This document shows, piece after piece, positions 24,106-32,444 of a DNA stretch of 41,627 nt (positions within the stretch are counted from its first letter, which is position 1; each line of letters begins with the position of its first letter). The DNA comes from Spirochaetota bacterium. Its GTDB lineage: Bacteria > Spirochaetota > Brevinematia > DTOW01. Where the stretch lies: the NCBI GenBank assembly GCA_025061835.1, contig JANXAC010000013.1:1-41627 (forward strand), written 5' to 3'. The notes under the pieces are model-generated. The model worked only from the letters and a program-made list of their open reading frames with translations, had not been told where the DNA came from and did no database searches. The position numbers and the translations under genes are program-made.

Positions 24106-24525
24106 CTAGAGTATTTCGCTTCTTTTGATTAATTTAACATTGATACCTATTTTTGCGGAGATTTTTTTTGCAATCTTTTTTGAAAACTCTTCATCTACAC
24201 CAGACCATTCAAATATCACCTTACCTCTTACTACTGCTGCTTCCCAGTGATCAATATCTGACTTACCTTTACCCATTCTTGTCTCAAGAGGTCTTTTCGT
24301 GCGAGACCTGTCGGGGAAAACCCTCAACCAGAATTTACCACCTTTTGGCATCTGTCTTGACAAAAGGACGCGGACTGTTTCTATCTGCTTATCTGTTATG
24401 AATGTAGGCTCAAGTGCAATCACACCGTACTCTCCGAAAGCAAGATGTGTATCAGTAGCAACTCCGTTTAACTTTGCGGTGTGTGGCTTTCTCCATTTTG
24501 GGTTAGCGGGACTTAACAAAGGCAT
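24106..24525 (-). CDS. rplP: 50S ribosomal protein L16
   Basis: A 139-residue large-subunit protein at the A-site side of the peptidyl transferase centre. Family features include 'HLAFGEYGVIALEPTFIT', 'QMPKGGKFWLRVFPDR', 'KRPLETRMGKGKSDIDHW' and 'VVRGKVIFEWSGVDEE'. The N-terminus 'PLLSPANPKWRKPH' departs from the usual 'MLMPKRTKYRKQ' form but is in place. AGGAGG lies before the ATG on the minus strand. It lies 10 nt downstream of rpsC and 10 nt upstream of rpmC. Confidence 0.97.
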   Translation of the reverse strand: MPLLSPANPKWRKPHTAKLNGVATDTHLAFGEYGVIALEPTFITDKQIETVRVLLSRQMPKGGKFWLRVFPDRSRTKRPLETRMGKGKSDIDHWEAAVVRGKVIFEWSGVDEEFSKKIAKKISAKIGINVKLIKRSEIL

Positions 24526-24535
24526 AACCTACCTC

Positions 24536-25165
24536 CTATTCATATATCCAGACTTTTACACCGACTATTCCTACGGTGCTGTTTGCTTCAGCAAAGCCGT
24601 ATTTTACCTTTGCTGTTAATGTACTTAATGGAATAGTTCCAAACTTAAGCTCTTCTGATCTAGCAACATCAACACCACCCAATCTCCCAGAGCATCTTAT
24701 TCTTATACCTTTTACTCCTAAATCAACTGCTTTCTGTAATGCTCTTCTCATCGCTCGCTTGTAAGGTATCCTCATCTCAATCTGTTTTGCTATGTTTTCT
24801 GCAACTATCTGTGCGTCCGTGTCAGGTCTCTTTATCTCAATAACTGATACATTAAGTTCTTTATCTGAACTTTTTAGGACATTATTTCTTATCTCTTCCT
24901 CAAGTAGCTTAATTTCCGTTCCTTTTCTACCTATTATCACGCCAGGTTGTGAAGTGTAAATAATTACATCAATCCTAGAAGCAAACCTAGATATTTCAAT
25001 CTTTGAGATACCTGATAGTCTATACCTTGATGTTATGAATTTTCTTATATTGTTGTCTTCAACTACATTATTAACTTGTTCTTCTCTGCTTGAAGCAATC
25101 CAGTTTGAAATCCATTTTTCAGATATTCCTACTCTCAATCCGAATGGATGAACTTTCTGACCCAT
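24536..25165 (-). CDS. rpsC: 30S ribosomal protein S3
   Basis: A 209-residue small-subunit head protein forming part of the mRNA entry site. It has the N-terminal 'MGQKVHPFGLRVG', a KH domain with 'PGVIIGRKGTEIKLLEEEI', and the C-terminal 'RAMRRALQKAVDLGVKGIRI' followed by 'CSGRLGGVDVARSE'. AGGAGG lies 8 nt before the ATG on the minus strand. Its length is at the short end for S3. It starts 3 nt after the rplV stop. Confidence 0.97.
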   Translation of the reverse strand: MGQKVHPFGLRVGISEKWISNWIASSREEQVNNVVEDNNIRKFITSRYRLSGISKIEISRFASRIDVIIYTSQPGVIIGRKGTEIKLLEEEIRNNVLKSSDKELNVSVIEIKRPDTDAQIVAENIAKQIEMRIPYKRAMRRALQKAVDLGVKGIRIRCSGRLGGVDVARSEELKFGTIPLSTLTAKVKYGFAEANSTVGIVGVKVWIYE

Positions 25166-25168
25166 ATA

Positions 25169-25522
25169 CTATGCCTCCTTTTTCTGAATTTCATCTGATA
25201 CAAGAACATATACACTAGAAAACCTTCTTCTTATTATGTCTGCACTACCTCTTGATCTCGGTATAACTCTTTTTAGTGAGATTGACTGATTTACCTTAAT
25301 GTCTTTCACATAAACATCCTTCATTTCCGATTTAGAACCTTTGTGTTTCAAGTTCGCATAAGCGGATTTCAAAGCCTTTGAAAGGAGTTTTGCTCCTTTG
25401 TGCGGTAGGATGTCTAGATAGGATAATACAACATCCAGTCTTCTTCCTTTTACTACATTAACAAACCTTACCATCTTTTTTTGAGATATTTTCAGATACT
25501 TTGCTCTACAAACTGCTTCCAT
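25169..25522 (-). CDS. rplV: 50S ribosomal protein L22
   Basis: A 117-residue protein lining the exit tunnel. Typical segments are 'AKYLKISQKKMVRFVNVVKG', 'LDILPHKGAKLLSKALKSAY' with 'ANLKHKG', and the tip region 'SLKRVIPRSRGSADIIRRRF'. A good AAGGAGG ribosome binding site precedes the ATG on the minus strand. The gene order rpsS-rplV-rpsC-rplP-rpmC is standard here. Confidence 0.96.
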   Translation of the reverse strand: MEAVCRAKYLKISQKKMVRFVNVVKGRRLDVVLSYLDILPHKGAKLLSKALKSAYANLKHKGSKSEMKDVYVKDIKVNQSISLKRVIPRSRGSADIIRRRFSSVYVLVSDEIQKKEA

Positions 25523-25531
25523 AGCCCCTCC

Positions 25532-25816
25532 TTACTTCTGTGGTGTTACTTCTGCTTTTTTACCACCGTGTGCTCTGAATATCCTTGTCGGAGCAAATTC
25601 ACCAAGCTTGTGCCCTATCATCTGATCTGTTATGTATACGGGTATGAATGTTTTGCCGTTATACACTGATATTGTTAATCCTACCATTTCGGGTATTATA
25701 GTAGATCTTCTGGACCAAGTTTTTATTGGTGTCTTCTCTTTTCTTTCAGACATTTCCAATACCTTTTCGTATAAGTGCTTATCAATAAACGGACCTTTCT
25801 TTACCGACCTAGGCAT
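25532..25816 (-). CDS. rpsS: 30S ribosomal protein S19
   Basis: A 94-residue small-subunit protein that binds 16S rRNA in the head with S13. It carries '[19 protein letters not shown]', '[20 protein letters not shown]', '[18 protein letters not shown]' and 'HGGKKAEV'. The start at 25816 is chosen over a TTG four codons upstream because it gives the conserved N-terminus and GGAG lies 7 nt before it on the minus strand. It is the first ribosomal gene of the fragment: rplB (L2), the usual upstream gene, is missing and a 100-bp gap leads to a lipoprotein gene. Confidence 0.97.
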   Translation of the reverse strand: MPRSVKKGPFIDKHLYEKVLEMSERKEKTPIKTWSRRSTIIPEMVGLTISVYNGKTFIPVYITDQMIGHKLGEFAPTRIFRAHGGKKAEVTPQK

Positions 25817-25918
25817 AACTTTCTCCAAAACTCCGACTAATTCTAAACATTGGTGTAAAATGATTTCAAATTTTTGAAACCGGAGTTTGGATAGCGTAAT
25901 GTTGAGAATTAACCTAAT

Positions 25919-27046
25919 TTAGAAGTATATAGACAATTTCCAGTAAGGACCTATTTGAACATTTTGAAATCCTATAAACGATGTGCTTAACCCTATATCA
26001 AGTTTAGCGAACCCAATCTCTCCTCCTACACCTATTGCTAAACCGAGAGACCTAGATATTTGATTGTTATAATAACTTAAATAGATTTTTGATAAACCTG
26101 AAAGTGAGAATATATCTGCACTCCAAAAGTTGTATCTACCACCTACTTCAGTAGAGAATTTTGTAAGAATCGTATCATCTATCGGTAGGATACTTGTACC
26201 TACTGCAAATTCACCAATAACTTCTCTTGAAAATTTGTATAATATCCCTATAGATATCATACCAAGACTTCCACTGCCAACCTCAAAGAATAATCTCCTA
26301 CCGATAAGTTCATCGGCTCCTAGTATTTTTACTTCCTTTGAGTTGTGTATAACTAATGATTTAGTGTTTTCTCTTTCTATACTAACTAATCCGCTTGCTA
26401 AACTTTCCTTGGTATCACTGTCGGATATCTTTATATTATAGTCCATTCCACTTATTACTGGAATGCTACCTCTGAATCCATTTCCTACTTTACTATAAAC
26501 CATCTGATCGTTGAGATGAATATCAACTAGTCTTTCGTTTGTTCCAGTTATCTCAATTGATATCTTACTGAAACCTACTTCTTTGTTCATAAGGATGCTA
26601 GAGTATTTCAATGATATGGTATCTGCCACTTCAAACAATGTTTCTTCAATATTATCGTTATCTAAAACTTTCTCAAGTTTGTAAGACCAGATTATATTCC
26701 CTTGATTATTATGTATATTGATTGTGTATGATAGTAAGCCTTTGTTTATAGAATATGTACTTGTTAGGTATAGGTCAGCATTTTTGTTGTTATTAACCAT
26801 TTCAGTGTAGCTATTATAATTGAAGTTAGGGGCTATAGGTTCTGATATACTATAACCTTTAAGAAATCTCATAGTGTTGTAAGAAGACATCAAAACGCCA
26901 TAGGAATATTTATTCCTTTCGTAAGTATAGTTTGTTTTTTCTTCCTTGAAAGAACTAAAGATAATTACCTTCTTGGTAGGGGTAAAACATCCAAGTAGAA
27001 TTATTGTTGTAAAAATCCATACTAAAGTTATCCATTTTATATTCAC
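25919..27046 (-). CDS. Putative outer membrane lipoprotein with barrel-like C-terminus
   Basis: A 375-residue protein with a lipoprotein signal: hydrophobic stretch then LLGC, with Cys20 as the likely lipidated residue. The middle (about 150-235) is beta-rich with repeats like carboxypeptidase-regulatory or PEGA-type folds. The last 120 residues alternate polar and hydrophobic residues with many Gly and Tyr and end in '...WKLSIYF', a pattern seen in outer membrane beta-strands with a terminal Phe. I do not recognise a family. The only start in front of the signal is a GTG with no good ribosome binding site, so the first few residues are uncertain. It lies just upstream of the ribosomal fragment on the same strand. 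Confidence 0.65.
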   Translation of the reverse strand: MNIKWITLVWIFTTIILLGCFTPTKKVIIFSSFKEEKTNYTYERNKYSYGVLMSSYNTMRFLKGYSISEPIAPNFNYNSYTEMVNNNKNADLYLTSTYSINKGLLSYTINIHNNQGNIIWSYKLEKVLDNDNIEETLFEVADTISLKYSSILMNKEVGFSKISIEITGTNERLVDIHLNDQMVYSKVGNGFRGSIPVISGMDYNIKISDSDTKESLASGLVSIERENTKSLVIHNSKEVKILGADELIGRRLFFEVGSGSLGMISIGILYKFSREVIGEFAVGTSILPIDDTILTKFSTEVGGRYNFWSADIFSLSGLSKIYLSYYNNQISRSLGLAIGVGGEIGFAKLDIGLSTSFIGFQNVQIGPYWKLSIYF

Positions 27047-27094
27047 AGGAATATTATAATAAGACCTTCAATACATTTCAAGATTCAATGAGGG

Positions 27095-27710
27095 TGTTCG
27101 AAAAATTGCTGTATGTCTTTAGAGATAGGGTAGGAAGAAGAATGGGTTTGTGAAAGTATATTGAAATCATGTCTCTCGGAGATAGGGTATGGTGTTCTTC
27201 TTGTTGGAAGGTATTGAGCAAATACACAGCAAGATAGAAAGAATAATTTGCAAAGCCTATTACAAAGACAGATGCATAAGGAAGAAACACAAGGATACTA
27301 TGATTGTCATGATGGATGTTCTTATGACCCTGGGGAGGCTTTCATATAGGCAAGCAAGAGGGTTGTGAAGAGAAAACTAGGGGTAGACATACACATCTCA
27401 AACATACACTAACCGTTTGAAGAGGTTAGGAGAGTTGAGGAATGTAATTAATGAGAAGATGCTGGAGGTGGATATGAGTTTTTTGAAGAAGGCTGGTGTT
27501 AGAGGGATAGTTATTGATGAGAATGGTGTTTAGGGAAGAAAGATTAGGAATGTCAAGGGACACATTAAGGTTGTTGTAATAGTGGGGATTAGCAAGAGGG
27601 AAGCAATGGTTATTTGGTTTTTGACGGAGTCGGTATACTCTAATGAGGTAGGGATGGTTTTGGGCGGTAGGGATTTTGTTGAGAAGGTGTTGAAGGAGAG
27701 TTAGTTTGAC
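27095..27710 (+). pseudogene. Decayed transposase remnant, copy 2 (longest)
   Basis: Around 27211-27365 one frame reads 'IEQIHSKIERIICKAYYKDR' and then 'DVLMTLGRLSYRQARGL', an N-terminal pattern of IS transposases. The frame then breaks at a stop near 27368, re-forms in another frame ('VKRKLGVDIHISNIH'), hits a stop near 27410 caused by one extra base compared with copy 1, and continues with 'GVRGIVIDENGV'. It ends with a stop at about 27702. The whole matches copies 1 and 3 in different parts. It lies between the lipoprotein gene (minus) and ymdB. No terminal inverted repeats or target duplications could be confirmed by eye. Confidence 0.8.
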
Positions 27711-27737
27711 AATAAATAATTCATCACCGTTACTGCC

Positions 27738-28541
27738 CTAACTAGTTGGAAGTGAAAGGTTCAACCTTCTTATGCTAAATGTTTTACCACTTGTCACATC
27801 TACATCTGCTATAACACCATTTATCTGGAATTCTCCCTCTGTTGATGGGTCAAGTCTTTCAGGAACACCTAAAACTATCCTTTTCATAGACTCATCAATC
27901 TTGCTGCCTATTACTGATTTTTGAAAGCCACACATACCAATATCTGTTATGTATCCTGTGCCATTTGGTAGTATTTTCTCATCAGCAGTTTGAATATGTG
28001 TATGAGTTCCAAAGACGAGAGAAACTTTACCGTCCAAAAACCATCCCATCAAAACCTTTTCAGCAGTAGCTTCTGCGTGAAAATCTACTACAATCAAGTT
28101 GGTTTCTTCTCTTAATTTACTTACTTCGTTTTCAACAGAATAGAATGGTGAGACAAATGGTGCATCCATAATAACACTGCCGATCACATTCACAACAGCA
28201 ACTTTTAAGTTATTTACACTTACAATAGTAGTACCTCTTCCTGGTAATGAAGGATGATAATTTATTGGCCTCAATAATCTATCTGACTCGTTTATGAACT
28301 TATAAACATCTTTTTTGTTCCATATATGATTACCAGTAGTTATAACATCAACTCCAGAAGATATGAGAAGTTTGTATTCCTTTTCGGTTATTCCTATACC
28401 TCTATCACTTGAATTCTCTCCATTGACAATGATGATATCAGGATGTAGTGTTTCCCTGAGTGTAAGAATATACTTTGAAAGTATCTCAACAGCCCTAGTT
28501 CCAACAACATCTCCAAGAGCAAGTATCCTAATACTCTTCAT
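27738..28541 (-). CDS. ymdB: YmdB-family metallophosphoesterase
   Basis: A 267-residue member of the TIGR00282-type family; in Bacillus, YmdB hydrolyses 2',3'-cyclic nucleotides and affects biofilm and motility choice. The metal-binding motifs are present: 'LALGDVVG', 'VNGENSSDRGIGIT', 'DVITTGNHIWNKKDV', 'VVDFHAEATAEK' and 'FGTHTHIQTADE'. The first 14 bp overlap the end of the V-ATPase subunit D gene, so the two are translationally coupled. The native substrate in this organism is not known. Confidence 0.93.
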   Translation of the reverse strand: MKSIRILALGDVVGTRAVEILSKYILTLRETLHPDIIIVNGENSSDRGIGITEKEYKLLISSGVDVITTGNHIWNKKDVYKFINESDRLLRPINYHPSLPGRGTTIVSVNNLKVAVVNVIGSVIMDAPFVSPFYSVENEVSKLREETNLIVVDFHAEATAEKVLMGWFLDGKVSLVFGTHTHIQTADEKILPNGTGYITDIGMCGFQKSVIGSKIDESMKRIVLGVPERLDPSTEGEFQINGVIADVDVTSGKTFSIRRLNLSLPTS

Positions 28542-29175
28542 CTACCAATTCCTCTCTTGTCTTTCTACCTTTTATCCTCTGGAGTTGGAATATTACCTCT
28601 CTATCCCTGTCTTCAAGAGAGTCAACAATGAACTTAATATCCTCTAATATCTCTGGTATTATAACATTATCAAGTGCATTAACCCTTCGCTGGGTTTTCT
28701 TTAGATCCTTTATTAAATTCCACAGCACTGTCTCCTTTTCCGAAACCTCTATCATTTTTTTCAAGAATATTTCAAACTTACCTTTTAGTGATTCTAACCT
28801 GTATGAAGAGAAGAACACCGAGTTATTCACAGAAGTATTCATCTTAACATTCATTGACTTGACAACTGGAACGATAACACCTATCACATTCTTGTATATT
28901 ATATCAAACTCAACCTCTCGTATGTTAGCACATTTAAGTTCGTTATAGATAAACTCATCACCGAGTATGGACTTTATGTATATGAATTCATTGTAGATTT
29001 CCCTAGTAAGTTGGTCAAACTCCGCTCTTACCTTCTTAAGTTCCTTAATGACTGAAAGTATGTTAGTTATTAGGATCTCTTTTTTTTCGTCAAGTAGGTT
29101 TCTTCCATCTCTTGCAAGCTTCAAGAATTCTCTTGCGTTTATTAGGTTCAACTTTGTAGGAACAACCCTAGCCAT
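28528..29175 (-). CDS. atpD: V/A-type ATP synthase subunit D
   Basis: Subunit D is the central rotor shaft of the V/A-type ATPase. The 215-residue protein is a long antiparallel coiled coil with the family start 'VPTKLNLINAREFLKLARDG' and the C-terminal pair 'QRRVNALDNVIIPEILEDIK' and 'REVIFQLQRIKGRK'. The other ATPase genes are not adjacent on either side; this subunit is transcribed with ymdB instead. Spirochaetes commonly carry this type of ATPase. In the V/A nomenclature the gene is also called ntpD. Confidence 0.93.
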   Translation of the reverse strand: MARVVPTKLNLINAREFLKLARDGRNLLDEKKEILITNILSVIKELKKVRAEFDQLTREIYNEFIYIKSILGDEFIYNELKCANIREVEFDIIYKNVIGVIVPVVKSMNVKMNTSVNNSVFFSSYRLESLKGKFEIFLKKMIEVSEKETVLWNLIKDLKKTQRRVNALDNVIIPEILEDIKFIVDSLEDRDREVIFQLQRIKGRKTREELVDEEY

Positions 29176-29303
29176 GTATTCTACCTATTACTCAAAGATT
29201 ATATACATACCTCTTAAAACTTTTCAAAATAACCTAAATTCCTCGTTTTTTATTGAAAAACAACTTTTTTACATTTAGGATATAATTTTAGGAGGTAATG
29301 GAT

Positions 29304-29624
29304 ATGGAGGTCCTGATAGAGGGCAAAGGGTTTGTGATAACCGACGATGTTAGGGAACACATAAACAATAAATTATCAAAAATATCTTTTGCAGAGGATA
29401 AGGTCACCAAAATACACTTCTTCATCTCCACAACTCCGACTACTTCAGTACTGTGTGAAATGGATGTATTCGTTGACCATACGAAGGTTTTCGCAAAATA
29501 TGAGCATACCGATTGGAAGATAGCAATCACTGACACAATAAACATGGCTCATGACCTAATAATAAAGGAGAGAAAGAAGAAGAAAACAACCAGAATGAGA
29601 GAGGCAAGAAAGAAGAGACAATGA
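29304..29624 (+). CDS. hpf: Ribosome hibernation promoting factor / RaiA family
   Basis: A 106-residue protein of the HPF/YfiA family, which binds in the mRNA channel of idle 30S subunits. The fold is clear: first strand 'EVLIEGKGFVIT', helix 'DDVREHINNKLSKI', and strands with 'KVTKIHFFIST' and 'SVLCEMDVFV', then helix 'DWKIAITDTINMAHDLI', ending in a Lys/Arg-rich tail. This is the short form with no ribosome-dimerising extension. The ATG at 29304 has AGGAGG at 29290-29295, 8 nt upstream; an ATG at 29298 is only 2 nt from it. Its TGA overlaps the hprK ATG by 4 nt. Confidence 0.9.
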   Translation: MEVLIEGKGFVITDDVREHINNKLSKISFAEDKVTKIHFFISTTPTTSVLCEMDVFVDHTKVFAKYEHTDWKIAITDTINMAHDLIIKERKKKKTTRMREARKKRQ

Positions 29625-30520
29625 CTGTAGAGGATTTTGTAGAGATCGCCCTTAGAGAGTATAACCTGAACTTAGAAATAATAGGGGGCAAAGAAAACGC
29701 TAAGGTAAAAGAAATAACCTCTGTTGTTACAAACAGACCCGGTCTGTCATTAGTTGGTTTTTTTGATAATTTTGCATACGACAGGGTTCAAATAATAGGA
29801 AGAGGTGAGCAATCCTATATACACAAAGTCTATCTTGATAGGAATACTGAAGGTATAAAAAACTTTGAGAAGTTTCTATCTTTTGACATACCTTGCTGTA
29901 TTATATCTGACGGTAAGGAGTTGCCAGAAGACTTTCTTGACCTTGCAGATTCCAAAGGTATTCCAATGATAACTAGTAATATTGATACCTATCAACTTAC
30001 CTTTTCAGTTGAACTCATCCTAAACAACGAGTTAGCTCCTAGGGTTGTTGTTAATGGGGGGATGTTTGACATCTTCGGATATGGAGTTTTGATTATCGGT
30101 AGGAGTGGTATTGGAAAAAGTGAGGTTGGGCTAGAATTACTAAGTAGGAGACATAGGTTTGTTGCCGATGATGTTGTGCTTATAAAGAAAATACGCTATC
30201 CTGAAGGATACAGAGCAGTTGCATTCCCATACAACCAGAATCTTTCAAACCTTATTGAAGTGAGAGGTATAGGTATCATAAATGTTGAACAAATGTTCGG
30301 AACAGGTTTTACTATCCCTAAGAAAGAAATAGACATCGTAATAGAACTAGTTGATTGGGATAATTCAATGGTTATAGACAGAATAGGTAATAATGTTGAA
30401 ATCTATGAGATTTTAGAAATAAAATTACCAAAGAAAACGATACCTGTAAGTCCTGGTAGAAATATTTCGTTCTTGATAGAAACTGCTATAATGAATGAAA
30501 GAATAAAGAGAAGAAGGTAA
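29621..30520 (+). CDS. hprK: HPr kinase/phosphorylase
   Basis: HprK phosphorylates and dephosphorylates Ser46 of HPr using ATP or pyrophosphate, linking carbon status to regulation. At 299 residues it is full length. The N-terminal domain covers about 1-130. The C-terminal kinase domain has Walker A GRSGIGKS (160-167), 'RRHRFVADDVVLI' with the conserved HR.VADD, and 'RGIGIINVEQMFG'. Its start overlaps the end of hpf (ATGA) and HPr follows 4 nt after the stop, a tight three-gene operon. In spirochaetes such genes often serve regulation without a full sugar PTS. Confidence 0.95.
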   Translation: MTVEDFVEIALREYNLNLEIIGGKENAKVKEITSVVTNRPGLSLVGFFDNFAYDRVQIIGRGEQSYIHKVYLDRNTEGIKNFEKFLSFDIPCCIISDGKELPEDFLDLADSKGIPMITSNIDTYQLTFSVELILNNELAPRVVVNGGMFDIFGYGVLIIGRSGIGKSEVGLELLSRRHRFVADDVVLIKKIRYPEGYRAVAFPYNQNLSNLIEVRGIGIINVEQMFGTGFTIPKKEIDIVIELVDWDNSMVIDRIGNNVEIYEILEIKLPKKTIPVSPGRNISFLIETAIMNERIKRRR

Positions 30521-30524
30521 AACA

Positions 30525-30803
30525 ATGATAAGAAAAAAATTTACTATAACAGGTAAATATGGTGTCCATCTCAGACCAGCAGTTAGAATTTATGAAACAG
30601 TGAAAGATTTTAAGTCAAGAGTTGAGATAAAAAAAGATGATAATGTTGTTGATGCACGAAGCACTCTTGGTATCATCGTTCTTAATATCCTACCAGGTGA
30701 TACAATTGAAGTAATTGCTAATGGTGTAGATGAAGAGGAAGTTATTCAGAAACTAACTGAATTAATTGAACATAAAAGGCTAGAAGAAGACAAAGATGAT
30801 TAG
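30525..30803 (+). CDS. ptsH: Phosphocarrier protein HPr
   Basis: A 92-residue HPr. The phosphotransfer histidine is at His15 in GVHLRPA (normally G-L-H-A-R-P-A), and the regulatory serine is at Ser46 in 'VDARSTLGII', so both the EI site and the HprK site are kept. The C-terminus has a charged tail. No EI or EII genes are seen in the window. It is preceded directly by hprK and converges on pyrF with 3 nt between stops. Confidence 0.95.
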   Translation: MIRKKFTITGKYGVHLRPAVRIYETVKDFKSRVEIKKDDNVVDARSTLGIIVLNILPGDTIEVIANGVDEEEVIQKLTELIEHKRLEEDKDD

Positions 30804-30806
30804 AAA

Positions 30807-31472
30807 TCAAATGTAGGATAATATATCATCAACTTTAGTCAATCTTATTAAGTCTCTACCCATAACTATGTAGTCAGCACCACTGGCGAATGCTTCTCTA
30901 GGGGTCGTTATCCGTTTTTGGTCGTCAACATTTGAACTTATCCTCACCCCCGGTGTAATTACCGTTATGCCATCAAACCTATTCTTTAAAATCTTAACCT
31001 CCATCGGAGAGCAAACAAAATGTGTGATACCACATCCAATACCTAACTCAACTAGTCTCAAAACTTCATCAACAATACTATTACATATACCAATTTCTCT
31101 GATAGTATCATCAGTGAAACTCGTTAGCACTGAAACACCAACTGGTATTGTGTTACACTCTTTGGAGACTTCAGCGGCAACCCTAATTGTATCTCTACCC
31201 GAGAGTAAGTGAATAGTTATCATATCTGAAAATCTTGACACTACCCTTATGTGTTTCTCCACCGTAGCAGGAATGTCAAAAAACTTAAGGTCAAGAAATA
31301 TCTTCTTTCCATTTTCCTTCAACTCATCACAAACCCTACTATGTTCCGAAAGAAATATTGAATGTATCTTATACCATGAGAAAAGTTCCCTAGTCCTAGA
31401 AAAAACTTTCTCAAATTCTGCGTAATCTACAACATCAACGGCTACTATTACCCTTTCAAGATAACTACTCAT
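30807..31472 (-). CDS. pyrF: Orotidine 5'-phosphate decarboxylase
   Basis: This catalyses the last step of UMP synthesis. At 221 residues it fits the bacterial short form. The active-site signature is 'FLDLKFFDIPATVEKHI' (normally D.K..DIP.T), preceded by the first-strand 'VIVAVDVVD' and followed by 'VSVLTSF' and 'VITPGVRI'. The phosphate-binding C-terminal 'ASGADYIVMGRDLIRL' is intact. Its ATG overlaps the TGA of the epimerase gene by 4 nt, so the two are cotranscribed. Confidence 0.95.
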   Translation of the reverse strand: MSSYLERVIVAVDVVDYAEFEKVFSRTRELFSWYKIHSIFLSEHSRVCDELKENGKKIFLDLKFFDIPATVEKHIRVVSRFSDMITIHLLSGRDTIRVAAEVSKECNTIPVGVSVLTSFTDDTIREIGICNSIVDEVLRLVELGIGCGITHFVCSPMEVKILKNRFDGITVITPGVRISSNVDDQKRITTPREAFASGADYIVMGRDLIRLTKVDDILSYI

Positions 31473-32386
31473 CTTTCATACCTCAACTTTTTAATCTCTT
31501 CCTCTATGGGGATGTTCTTTATTGGCATTTTCTCAAGAACATCAAAGTAGAATGTATTACCCTTTAAGAGCATATCCAAGTTTTCGCTAGTTATAGGGAA
31601 AAACCTAAACCTACCGAAGATACTTGCAAAGAATCTGACTAATGGGACAGGTAGATGAACCTTTGTGTAATTCCTCTTTCCTATGGCGGATGCAAATGTG
31701 TCTATAAACTCTTTGTAAGTGTATTCTTTAGGTCCTACTAAATTGAATTCCTTTTTGTTAATAGAAGGTTCGGTAATCAAATATGATATGAAATTTGACA
31801 AAGTTGTGATTGATATAGGTCTTATAACATAACTGCCATCTCCTATTATTGGAACTATACCAATTCTAACCATTGAGTAAATAAGTCTTGTGAATTCTCC
31901 GTCAGGACCTATTATTATTGAAGGTCTTAAAACTATCCAATTCTCAAACGATTCTATAACATACTTTTCTGCTTTGTATTTAGTAAGGTAATATTGTGAT
32001 TTTGTTGTCCCAGAAGCACCTAAAGCACTCATCTGTATGAACCTTTTTACACCATATTTTAATGAATTATCTACCAAATTCTTAGTTGCCTCGTAATGAT
32101 ACTTCCAGAATGTTATACCTCTCTTTGGAAACTCTCTTATTATGCCGACAAGATTGAGAACCACATCAACATCTTTGAGGTAATGTGAATAACTTTCGGG
32201 AAGAGTTATATCACCGTTTATTATCTCTACATTCTTAAGGTAAGATTTATTAGGAAAACTCTTGAATATCTTTTCTAACTTACGATAATCTCTTATCAAA
32301 ACCTTTACATTAACATTTTTCTGGAGTATTTTTTCAAGAACATTTCTACCTACAAAACCCGTAGCACCTGTTATAAATACATTCAT
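31469..32386 (-). CDS. NAD(P)-dependent epimerase-like protein, NDUFA9 type
   Basis: A 305-residue atypical short-chain dehydrogenase. The N-terminus 'MNVFITGATGFVGRNVLEKI' holds the GxxGxxG nucleotide-binding loop. The catalytic-type YxxxK is in 'YYLTKYKAEKYV'. The pattern around 'VDVVLNLVGIIRE' and 'RPSIIIGPDGEFTRL' matches NDUFA9/YfcH-like proteins, whose substrates are unknown and which often act in quinone or lipid metabolism. The start at 32386 is chosen over an ATG three codons upstream because it gives the standard beginning. Downstream pyrF overlaps by 4 nt. Confidence 0.85.
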   Translation of the reverse strand: MNVFITGATGFVGRNVLEKILQKNVNVKVLIRDYRKLEKIFKSFPNKSYLKNVEIINGDITLPESYSHYLKDVDVVLNLVGIIREFPKRGITFWKYHYEATKNLVDNSLKYGVKRFIQMSALGASGTTKSQYYLTKYKAEKYVIESFENWIVLRPSIIIGPDGEFTRLIYSMVRIGIVPIIGDGSYVIRPISITTLSNFISYLITEPSINKKEFNLVGPKEYTYKEFIDTFASAIGKRNYTKVHLPVPLVRFFASIFGRFRFFPITSENLDMLLKGNTFYFDVLEKMPIKNIPIEEEIKKLRYER

Positions 32387-32444
32387 AACAGTCAAATTTT
32401 AATCAAAAAAACCACAGAAAATCCAAGAAATTTTTAATATCTTG

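Noticed and set aside
29281-29286. Perfect TATAAT just before hpf
   Set aside because: It is only 3 nt from the AGGAGG ribosome binding site, so transcription would start at or beyond that site, and no -35 lies at 16-18 bp. It is more likely a chance match.
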